This document shows positions 6,001-8,325 of a stretch of DNA of 8,325 nucleotides, one piece after another. The position numbers and the translations under genes were made by a program. How positions within the stretch are numbered: the stretch's first letter is position 1; each line of letters opens with the position of its first letter. The notes under the pieces were generated by a model. That model was not told where the DNA came from and ran no database searches. It saw nothing but the letters and a program-made list of their open reading frames with translations. Location: NCBI GenBank assembly GCA_946478675.1, contig CAMLEF010000206.1, positions 1-8,325 on the forward strand, given 5' to 3'. This stretch comes from an uncultured Flavobacteriales bacterium. GTDB taxonomy: Bacteria > Bacteroidota > Bacteroidia > Palsa-965.

Positions 6001-8221
6001 CATGCAGCGGCCCGTGATTAAATGCGTTGACAAAAAAACCGTCGGTGTACGGATAATCGCCGGAGCTGCTGAAGAACGAAGCGACGTAAGTGGTGTTCGC
6101 ATCAATCGCAACCGGCGTGGCCAGCGTTACTTCCTGCCAACCCGAAGCGGTTTCTGAAGTAAATAATTCTTCTGCGAGCAGATCGCCGTTTGCTGCCCAC
6201 AGGTGACCGGCATGCAATCCTGTTGTGCCTGCGCCTTTATAAAAACGCAATGCGGTAATGTAGCCGCTCGAAGACGATTGAAATTTCACACCGAGCTCGA
6301 TCGCCTGTCCGTCGTTTTCAAGCGTGTTCACAGGAACGTCCGAAGGTTGAAAAACAGTGCACGGACAAACTACCGGCGACGCCTGCGAAACCGTGTCGAC
6401 AATTCCTGCAGCCGCGACTTCAAGATTTCCGGAATCATCGAACGCGCGGCTGCGGATGTTCACGGGCCCCGGCGTAAACGGCGTCCAGGTATATGACCAG
6501 GCGGTTGTTCCGTTCGCGGCATGCCAGCTTGCACCGCCATCGACAGAAACTTCGACACCGGCCACAAGAATATTATCGGAAGCGCTGCCGGTGATCGTTA
6601 CGGGAACGCCGTTCGGAAGCGTGCTGCTGTTGGCTGGTGAAGAAATTACAGAGAGCGGCGCTTGTGTATCCGTCGACATCGTAGCCGGAACGAGTCCCGC
6701 CTGCAACGTCGCGGGCTGCACGCCCATATCGGCAAACAGGTTGACGGTGGCCTGCTGCATGCGAACGTCTTCTGTCGAACCGCCGCGATCGTGATTGCCG
6801 TCGAGGCCCCACGACCATTGCACGGTACCGGCGCCAAACACCAGCGCACCGCTCGCCGCACGGTACAGCGACAGGTGATGCGTGTGCGTATTCAAAACCG
6901 TTTCCGACATGCGGATGCGTCCTGCGGGAAACGAAGACGTGTATTGTTCCCAATCCCATTCGTAGCCCAGCGTTCCCGCAGAAAATACCGCCGTCTGCCC
7001 GACCGGCAATGTTGCAACCGATGTATTTCGCCAGAACCGCAGCTGCTTGTAACCATCCGGCACTTCGATCGCACCCGTTGTGCCATCCCAGCTGATCTGT
7101 CCGCTCAGGGAATTTTCCGGAGCACAACCGTCTGTCGCAGGATAATCGCAGCCGCTGCGCCACAACCCGGTCCACACATTCGGCAGCGGATCGCATTTGG
7201 TTCCGCAAACATTTTCGCCCTCGTCGCCTTCTTTGTAACAAACGAGCGTGCGGTACGGATTACCGGTATTGTCATTTTCCCAGCGCGTCTTCCAGTAAAT
7301 TTCATTGCCGGAAAAAAACGCGAGATGAACACCGGCATCTCTTGCCGCTTCCACGTTTGCGCGCTGTTGCGCCGACCAGTATTCATCGTGACCGACCGAA
7401 AGAAAAACTTTATGCTGAAGGATGAGGCTGCCGAAGCGGTCGGCATCCACATTGGTCGTATAGCTGACATCGTAACCGTTCCGCTCGAGCCAGCGCACCA
7501 TCGGGTATTCGGCATTGAACAGCCAGTCTTCTTCCGGCCCGCCACCGCCGCCGCCATCGCGCGTAACGAACGGACGATTGTAGCTCACTTTCGTCGCATG
7601 TCCCGAAGGATACGTGGTGGTGCCGACATAAAGGCTGTTGTCGCCGTAAACATTGTACGCCTGCCACGTCGCATCGGAAGTCTGGAAATACAAATCGGAA
7701 TGCGAAGCATCGTCACGCACGATGAAAACGATGTGGCTCGCGCCTCCATTGTCCGTGCGCTCGAGTCGTGCAATGTAAATTCCCGAAACAGCCGTCGTCG
7801 GAACATCCCAGTGCGCCGATTCACTCCAGTTGCCGCAATCGACCAGCCCGGTATTCGGATCAAATAAGTCAGCAGGCTGCACCTGCGGAAGCGAAGCGGT
7901 GATGACGCCGTTGTCGATAAAGCGTGCGCCGTTTCCCTGGTAATAGCCGAGGCGAAAAATTTTCACGGAGTAAGCACTCGCGTCGGTATTGATCTTGAAA
8001 TGGACGGTTTGTCCTTTGTTGACGCTGATGTCTGTTGCGAAACCCTGGATGGTCGGATCACCGGAACCGCTGACGTCCCATTGCGCAGCAGGATTGCCCG
8101 GGAGCGCATTTTCGGTTACGATTGCATTTTGTGCAGGCAGTAACGCAGGGAGCAGCACAAAGAGAAAAAACACCAGTGATGTGCGTGGCAGAACCACACG
8201 GGATTGGGTTTCCTGTTTCAT
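1..8221 (-). CDS. Giant secreted multidomain protein (DMFase-like, NodB-like, DUF4082, SprB and tandem repeats), 3' end off the window
   Basis: One frame is open for 2740 codons from the ATG at 8221-8219 to the left edge; no stop codon is reached, so the gene is partial. I translated nearly all of it by hand and found no in-frame stop or frameshift. The start is favoured because it is followed at once by a convincing signal peptide and preceded by a Bacteroidota promoter. Two or three enzyme-like domains fill the N-terminal half, and beta-rich binding and repeat modules fill the rest. Proteins of this kind in Bacteroidota usually end in a type IX secretion sorting domain; that part is outside the window, so this route is inferred. 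Cysteines occur throughout the extracytoplasmic modules and could form disulfides. No neighbouring gene is visible, so operon context is unknown. It could act as a surface hydrolase with an adhesive stalk or mainly as an adhesin; the biological substrate is not identifiable. The reading frame is near certain, the function is not. Confidence 0.96.
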   Translation of the reverse strand, partial: MKQETQSRVVLPRTSLVFFLFVLLPALLPAQNAIVTENALPGNPAAQWDVSGSGDPTIQGFATDISVNKGQTVHFKINTDASAYSVKIFRLGYYQGNGARFIDNGVITASLPQVQPADLFDPNTGLVDCGNWSESAHWDVPTTAVSGIYIARLERTDNGGASHIVFIVRDDASHSDLYFQTSDATWQAYNVYGDNSLYVGTTTYPSGHATKVSYNRPFVTRDGGGGGGPEEDWLFNAEYPMVRWLERNGYDVSYTTNVDADRFGSLILQHKVFLSVGHDEYWSAQQRANVEAARDAGVHLAFFSGNEIYWKTRWENDNTGNPYRTLVCYKEGDEGENVCGTKCDPLPNVWTGLWRSGCDYPATDGCAPENSLSGQISWDGTTGAIEVPDGYKQLRFWRNTSVATLPVGQTAVFSAGTLGYEWDWEQYTSSFPAGRIRMSETVLNTHTHHLSLYRAASGALVFGAGTVQWSWGLDGNHDRGGSTEDVRMQQATVNLFADMGVQPATLQAGLVPATMSTDTQAPLSVISSPANSSTLPNGVPVTITGSASDNILVAGVEVSVDGGASWHAANGTTAWSYTWTPFTPGPVNIRSRAFDDSGNLEVAAAGIVDTVSQASPVVCPCTVFQPSDVPVNTLENDGQAIELGVKFQSSSSGYITALRFYKGAGTTGLHAGHLWAANGDLLAEELFTSETASGWQEVTLATPVAIDANTTYVASFFSSSGDYPYTDGFFVNAFNHGPLHALADGEEGPNGVYSYGSEPQFPANTYNSSNYWADVVFTESTGPDTIAPLVSAVSPLPFAGSVSVNSAIIATFSERIDPSTLSTSTFELRDAGNALVPAVVSYNAALHRATLVPLSPLAYASVYTATVKGGTTYNRIKDLAGNAMAADYSWTFTTAPVPPPLPTEGPGGPILLISSSQNPFSRYPVEILRAEGFNAFTAMDITAVDANVLNNYQVVIVGDIALNAAQVTLLTNWTNAGGTLIAFSPDAQLAPLMGITPTGNTLSDKYLLVNTATSPGAGIVNQTIQYHGAADLYQLSGATSIATLYSDAATATTYPAVTMRNVGSNGGQAYAFTYDLARSIVYTRQGNPAWSGQKRDAESGPIRPDDQFFPDWIDLNKVAIPQADEQQHLLSNIMLTGNMDHMPLPRFWFLPKGYKAAIVMTGDDHGDTGMQPRFDLDIAQSTPGCSVDDWECIRSTGYLYVGSSFTDSMAHHYDSLGFEVALHVNTNCSNFTASQYESTISSQLSVFQGAFPSVPAPVTNRNHCIAWSDWSTVPEAEAAHGVRLDVNYYYWPGTWVNNRSGMFTGSGMPMRFAKQDGTLIDCYQAPTQMTDESSISLPSFCDSLLNKATGPQGYYGVFVTNMHFDQFNHPGANAIVSSAIAHHVPVISAAQLLRWTDARNNSSFSAMSWSGNVLHYTVNADSNARNLDAMLPVNVNGNLLVGVTLNGSPVTYTQQMIKGVEYAFVPAVNGNYEATYSIAPSLVITNVNAVPNSNGTATISWTTNAAADSRVDYDTAATPLAHNAFNGALVTAHSIVLNGLVAGETYYYRVTSENLSPDSVTEPALPAAPLSFTMPASYCAKDEIFADFSAGADTNTLVVQLLDGEVTLSPMLTEEFNGAAVPSGWTDEIWDSQSGAVTTYNGATVAVDGTHVYTNATFGPSSAIEFAATFNTGNFQNVGFTGDAAFNNPWVVIGRGALNDGNVYARTSNNESVVLGTNLLNAQHIYRIQRDAANGSFTFYVDGVLIPTPGIALTTTANLVVQISDYPAGGPALTVDWLQVLPYVTAGDFTSRIFDNGDTTSWGIVNWIDSLPAGTALSVMARGGNTPAPDASWTAYLPLTNGAPAGITSRYLQYKAQLSTTIATNSPVLKFIGFNCSSTINPCVSPLAYISAVDSSVCQGEVIQLRLDSATGVPPYNLVVNGIPYSGVSPGQVFASILPSSTSLWGSSGSPVNPDGNDGQPIETGVKFRASVDGFVKGVRFYKGASNTGTHTGSLWKTDGTLLATATFTSETASGWQQVEFATPVYITANTTYIASYYSAGGGFAITSSYFVSAGFTNGNLTALQSGVDGPNGVYAYGGGFPAAGNNANYWVDVLFTTAVPDTTMHYVLSAITDNSSCSNTGDTLSMINVDVHPLPSGSIAAGTSCAAQDVYLTFQSSSGTGPFNIVVNGSPYTGISSGVPFNTGIVASSGQPQSIWDTTLVPATITASDNSSVELGVKFSSDIPGKIKGIRFYKGPANTGTHTGTLWSSSGVQLATATFINETASGWQEVLFSTPVNIAANTTYVASYHTTTGNYSYNSAYFTNSGVTNGHLHALQNGEDGPNGIFQYASSTTFPTNTFNSGNYWVDVVFVESDNTFTLSSISDVNGCGVQTAGNTVIAQPPAPLTASMASVSQVRCKGDSTGRAVVNATGGSGVYQYLWSDAFAQTNDTADALPAGMYTVRITDVNGCNDTAWASVTISEPAAVLAAAVTHTDAQCYGAASGQAIVTAGGGTAPYAYAWSDMTGNDTAAALIAGNYWVVVSDANACVDSGFVQILQPAAIVSTQSLTICNGDNVIIGTHSHNTTGIYTDTLASSNGCDSVVTTNLTVRLPIAASQSLTICNGDNVIVGTQTYNTSGIYTDTLASSTGCDSVLTTNLTVRLPIVNAQSLTVCNGDNVIVGAHSYNTTGIYTDTLVSSTGCDSVLTTNLTVRLPIVNSQSLTVCNGDNVIVGMHTYNTSGIYTDTLASSNGCDSVLTTNL
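2..598 (-). repeat. 153-bp tandem repeats coding for 51-residue surface repeats (four units seen, continues off the left edge)
   Basis: Units lie at 446-598, 293-445, 140-292 and 2-139 (last one cut by the edge), with an exact 153-base period and no indels. The protein unit has the pattern QSLT-C-NGDNVI-G, then TGIYTDTL, SS-GCDSV and TTNLTVRLP. Each unit has two cysteines (C2551 and C2579 in the first), probably a disulfide within each beta-domain. A hand count gives roughly 85% base identity between the second and third units, with a nearly unchanged block of about 70 bases. They probably form a stalk just before the C-terminal sorting region. Confidence 0.95.
599..832 (-). other. SprB repeat 2
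   Basis: Residues 2464-2541 fit the same pattern as the preceding unit: VTHTDAQCYGAASGQAIVTA, GGTAPYAYAWSD, ALIAGNYWVVVSDANAC and VQILQPA. It follows directly with no linker. The cysteines after 'DAQ' and 'DANA' match those after 'QVR' and 'DVNG' in the first unit. Confidence 0.85.
833..1069 (-). other. SprB repeat 1
   Basis: Residues 2385-2463 fit the SprB repeat: VSQVRCKGDSTGRAVVNATG, GSGVYQYLWSD, ALPAGMYTVRITDVNGC and VTISEPA. The family is named for the Flavobacterium gliding adhesin SprB and is found in surface proteins exported by type IX secretion. It supports both the assignment to Bacteroidota and a cell-surface location. Confidence 0.85.
1070..1792 (-). other. Nested module 2: Ig/PKD-like host domain split by DUF4082 copy 3
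   Basis: Residues about 2144-2384 repeat the arrangement of module 1 about 250 residues further on. The host opening is TSCAAQDVYLTFQSSSGTG followed by PFNIVVNGSPYTGISSGVPF. DUF4082 fills about 2191-2353 (VELGVKFSSDIPGKIKGIRF, YKGPANTGTHTGTLW, NETASGWQEVLFSTPV, ANTTYVASYHTTTGNY, NYWVDVVFVES). The host resumes with TFTLSSISDVNGCGVQTAG. The similarity to module 1 in both host and guest indicates duplication of the whole nested unit. Confidence 0.72.
1808..2536 (-). other. Nested module 1: Ig/PKD-like host domain split by DUF4082 copy 2
   Basis: Residues 1896-2138. The first part, SSVCQGEVIQLRLDS with PPYNLVVNGIPYSGVSPGQV, is the opening half of a common Bacteroidota Ig/PKD-like repeat. Its closing half appears only at 2101-2138 (TTMHYVLSAITDNSSCSNTG then VDVHPLP). 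Between them sits a full DUF4082 (about 1939-2099; IETGVKFRASVDGF, FYKGASNTGTHTGSLW, ETASGWQQVEFATPV, ANTTYIASYYS, NYWVDVLF). The host cysteines C1898 and C2118 lie on either side of the insert and could pair. Confidence 0.72.
2591..2869 (-). other. Beta segment of the type that follows jelly-roll domains
   Basis: Residues about 1785-1877 (TAGDFTSRIFDNGDTTSWGI ... MARGGNTPAPDASW ... SRYLQYKAQLST ... PVLKFIGFNC) match a recurrent extracellular segment with 'F.S.IFD.G....W', 'R.GNTP.PD.SW' and 'SRY.QY.A.L'. I know the pattern from many secreted proteins but not a function for it. It closes the first half of the protein before the nested modules. Confidence 0.6.
2879..3388 (-). other. LamG/concanavalin-A-like domain
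   Basis: Residues about 1612-1781 begin LTEEFNGAAVPSGWTDEIWD and contain SSAIEFAATFNTGNFQNVGF, YRIQRDAANGSFTFYVDG and LVVQISDYPAGGPALTVDWL. The 'F.G...P.GW' opening and the 'Y.I.R...GS..FYVDG' strand pair are what one sees in laminin-G-like jelly-roll lectin domains appended to secreted enzymes. A glycan-binding role is likely but not shown. Confidence 0.7.
3506..3784 (-). other. Fibronectin type III domain
   Basis: Residues about 1480-1572 show the type III pattern: ATISWTTNAAADSRVDY (B strand tryptophan and following charged loop), HSIVLNGLVAGETYYYRV (the L..L..G..Y.YRV signature) and a final strand. Such modules are usual spacers in bacterial extracellular enzymes. Confidence 0.85.
3782..4021 (-). 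other. Small beta-rich region after the deacetylase-like domain
   Basis: Residues about 1401-1480 (from NSSFSAMSWSGNVLHYTV to NGNYEATYSIAP) are rich in alternating hydrophobic and Asn/Thr residues and look like a beta-sandwich accessory domain. I do not recognise a named family. It links the NodB-like domain to the fibronectin type III domain. Confidence 0.45.
4037..4801 (-). other. NodB-like (polysaccharide deacetylase-like) domain
   Basis: Residues about 1141-1395 look like a variant of the NodB/carbohydrate esterase 4 fold. A strand (GYKAAIVM) leads into TGDDHGD (1161-1167), which fits motif 1 with D1163 as base and D1164 as metal ligand. FEVALHVNTN (1218-1227) fits motif 2 with H1223, but the second histidine of the classical HxxxH is replaced by N1227. 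NRNHCIAWSDW (1260-1270) gives R1261 and H1263 as a possible third ligand. LDVNYYYWPG (1284-1293) and GVFVTNMHFDQ (1356-1366, H1363) fit the later motifs. Classical members remove N- or O-acetyl groups from chitooligosaccharides, peptidoglycan or other glycans, using a divalent metal. The altered motif 2 leaves activity uncertain, and the substrate is unknown. Confidence 0.72.
4847..5497 (-). other. Rossmann-like domain, glutamine-amidotransferase/ThuA-like
   Basis: Residues about 909-1125 start with a strand-loop PILLISSSQNPFSRYPVEIL, then helix and strand (RAEGFNAFTAMDITAVDANV), a hydrophobic strand (YQVVIVGDIAL), helix (AAQVTLLTNWTNAGGTLIAF) and later GGQAYAFTYDLARSIVYTRQ. This alternation and the NAGGTLIAF segment resemble the class I glutamine-amidotransferase-like folds that often precede deacetylase domains in secreted proteins. 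I see no nucleophilic cysteine in the expected elbow (VGDIALNAAQ), so amidotransferase activity is unlikely. A structural or sugar-binding role in tandem with the next domain is more plausible. The extent on the C-terminal side is approximate. Confidence 0.55.
5537..5872 (-). other. Big_5-type Ig-like domain
   Basis: Residues about 784-895 run from DTIAPLVSAVSPLPFAGSV through SAIIATFSERIDPSTLSTST, LVPLSPLAYASVYTATV and IKDLAGNAMAADYSWTFTTA. The 'ATFSERIDPSTL ... Y.. V ... D.AGN ... W.FTT' pattern is typical of the Big_5 bacterial Ig-like family. It is followed by a Pro/Gly linker (PVPPPLPTEGPGGP) that separates it from the next enzyme-like domain. Confidence 0.85.
5882..6367 (-). other. DUF4082 domain, copy 1
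   Basis: Residues about 619-780 carry the DUF4082 pattern: a CTVFQPSDVP start, IELGVKFQSSSSGYITALRF, YKGAGTTGLHAGHLW, FTSETASGWQEVTLATPV, ANTTYVASFFSSSGDY, and the closing NYWADVVFTES. The family is a beta-sandwich of unknown function, common next to extracellular enzymes, probably a carbohydrate- or protein-binding module. This copy stands free between two Ig-like domains, unlike copies 2 and 3, which sit inside a host domain. Confidence 0.88.
6413..6673 (-). other. Bacterial Ig-like domain
   Basis: Residues about 517-603 begin TDTQAPLSVISSPANSSTLP and continue with VTITGSASDN, VAGVEVSVDGGASWHAA, WSYTWTP and IRSRAFDDSGNLE. This is the usual pattern of a single Ig-like beta-sandwich (Big_9 type) with the D-x-x-x-VAGVEVSVDGG signature. 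It acts as a spacer between the amidase-like domain and the first DUF4082 copy. Confidence 0.8.
6692..8128 (-). other. N,N-dimethylformamidase large-subunit-like domain
   Basis: Residues about 32-510 resemble the family named after the beta (large) subunit of N,N-dimethylformamidase, which is found both in true amidases and in many large secreted bacterial proteins of unknown substrate. Visible family-like signatures are QWDVSGSGDPTIQGFATD near the start, KIFRLGYYQGNGAR (about 107-120), WQAYNVYGDNSLY (186-198), a glycine-rich loop of six glycines (223-228), VGHDEYWS (276-283), FFSGNEIYWKTRWE (302-315) and VQWSWGLDGNHDRG (about 467-480). In the dimethylformamidase enzyme a His-x-Glu pair and tyrosines lie at a mononuclear iron site; H278 and E280 are the natural candidates here, and N306 follows 28 residues later. 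That alignment is from memory and should be tested structurally. Six cysteines (C327, C338, C343, C358, C366 and one near 154) could be disulfide-bonded. The substrate is unknown, and the domain may not be an amidase. Confidence 0.78.
8132..8221 (-). other. Sec signal peptide
   Basis: Residues 1-30 have a polar N-terminus with two arginines (R8, R13), a hydrophobic core of about 13 residues (LVFFLFVLLPALL, 16-28) and a likely cleavage site after LPA (28-30), leaving a mature N-terminus that begins QNAIVTEN. There is no cysteine at the cleavage site, so it is not a lipoprotein. It supports export across the inner membrane and confirms the choice of start codon. Confidence 0.88.
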
Positions 8222-8240
8222 AAGGGGGAATATTTGCAGG
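8222..8240 (-). promoter_or_regulatory. Short leader without Shine-Dalgarno sequence
   Basis: The bases just before the ATG read TATTCCCCCTT on the coding strand, with no purine-rich Shine-Dalgarno match. This is common in Bacteroidota, which largely do not use that pairing. The run of five C is unusual, since leaders in this phylum are normally A-rich. Confidence 0.5.
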
Positions 8241-8271
8241 CAAACATAGCCCCGGCGGACCTTCCGGTAAA
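8241..8271 (-). promoter_or_regulatory. Bacteroidota-type sigma-70 promoter
   Basis: Read on the minus strand, TATGTTTG (8248-8241) is an exact match to the Bacteroidota -7 consensus TAnnTTTG. TTTA (8271-8268) is a three-of-four match to the -33 TTTG box, with 19 bases between them, within the usual range. Transcription would begin only about 10-15 bases before the ATG, giving a very short leader. Confidence 0.6.
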
Positions 8272-8325
8272 TGATGAAAGGCAGGTAGCGAAGTGATGAA
8301 GATCAATCCTGTTGCGTGGAAAACA
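8272..8325. other. Upstream intergenic stretch, nothing recognised
   Basis: This short piece holds no credible coding frame on either strand and no clear inverted repeat followed by a T-run. It may belong to the space between this gene and a neighbour outside the window. Confidence 0.5.

Noticed and set aside
7537..7560. GCC/GGC-rich tract as a phase-variable microsatellite
   Set aside because: It codes for six glycines but uses mixed GGC, GGT and GGG codons and moves in triplets, so slippage would not switch the gene off. It is simply a flexible loop.
6662..7867. Long plus-strand open frame of 401 codons
   Set aside because: It lies wholly antisense to the DMFase-like and Ig-like coding region. 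Its product is arginine-rich and low in recognisable motifs, as expected from the opposite strand of a GC-rich gene, and the sense frame has clear domains.
8250..8325. Possible terminator of an upstream gene
   Set aside because: The GC-rich CCGGAAGGTCCGCCGGGG stretch forms only a weak imperfect hairpin and no T-run follows on either strand.

Overview
The window is almost entirely one gene. A single reading frame on the minus strand opens at an ATG at 8221-8219 and stays open, with no stop or frameshift that I could find by hand translation, through 2740 codons to the left edge, where it is cut off. The product is a giant secreted, modular protein. The other 104 bases (8222-8325) are its upstream region and hold a good Bacteroidota-type promoter but no gene.

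The organism is most likely a member of the Bacteroidota, probably a free-living or environmental one, because GC is moderate to fairly high. The evidence is the promoter (TATGTTTG, matching TAnnTTTG), the lack of a Shine-Dalgarno sequence, SprB-type repeats, and Cys-containing surface repeats of the kind that usually precede a type IX secretion sorting domain. That sorting domain would lie beyond the left edge and is not seen.

Layout of the protein from N to C terminus (right to left on the map): signal peptide (1-31); a domain like the large subunit of N,N-dimethylformamidase with an HDEYW motif (about 32-510); Ig-like domain (517-603); DUF4082 copy 1 (619-780); Big_5-type Ig-like domain (784-895); Pro/Gly linker; Rossmann-like, glutamine-amidotransferase/ThuA-like domain (about 909-1125); NodB/polysaccharide-deacetylase-like domain with a TGDDHG motif (about 1141-1395); small beta region; fibronectin type III domain (about 1480-1572); LamG/concanavalin-A-like domain (about 1612-1781); a beta segment (1785-1877); two tandem copies of a nested module in which DUF4082 sits inside an Ig/PKD-like host domain (1896-2138 and 2144-2384); two SprB repeats (2385-2541); and at least four 51-residue tandem repeats (2542 to the edge).

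The N-terminal half looks catalytic (two or three enzyme-like domains with likely metal ligands). The C-terminal half looks like a carbohydrate-binding or adhesive stalk. My inference is an exported, surface-attached or released enzyme acting on a polymer or amide-containing substrate. The substrate cannot be read from the sequence. All other open frames, including a 401-codon plus-strand one, are shadows of this gene.
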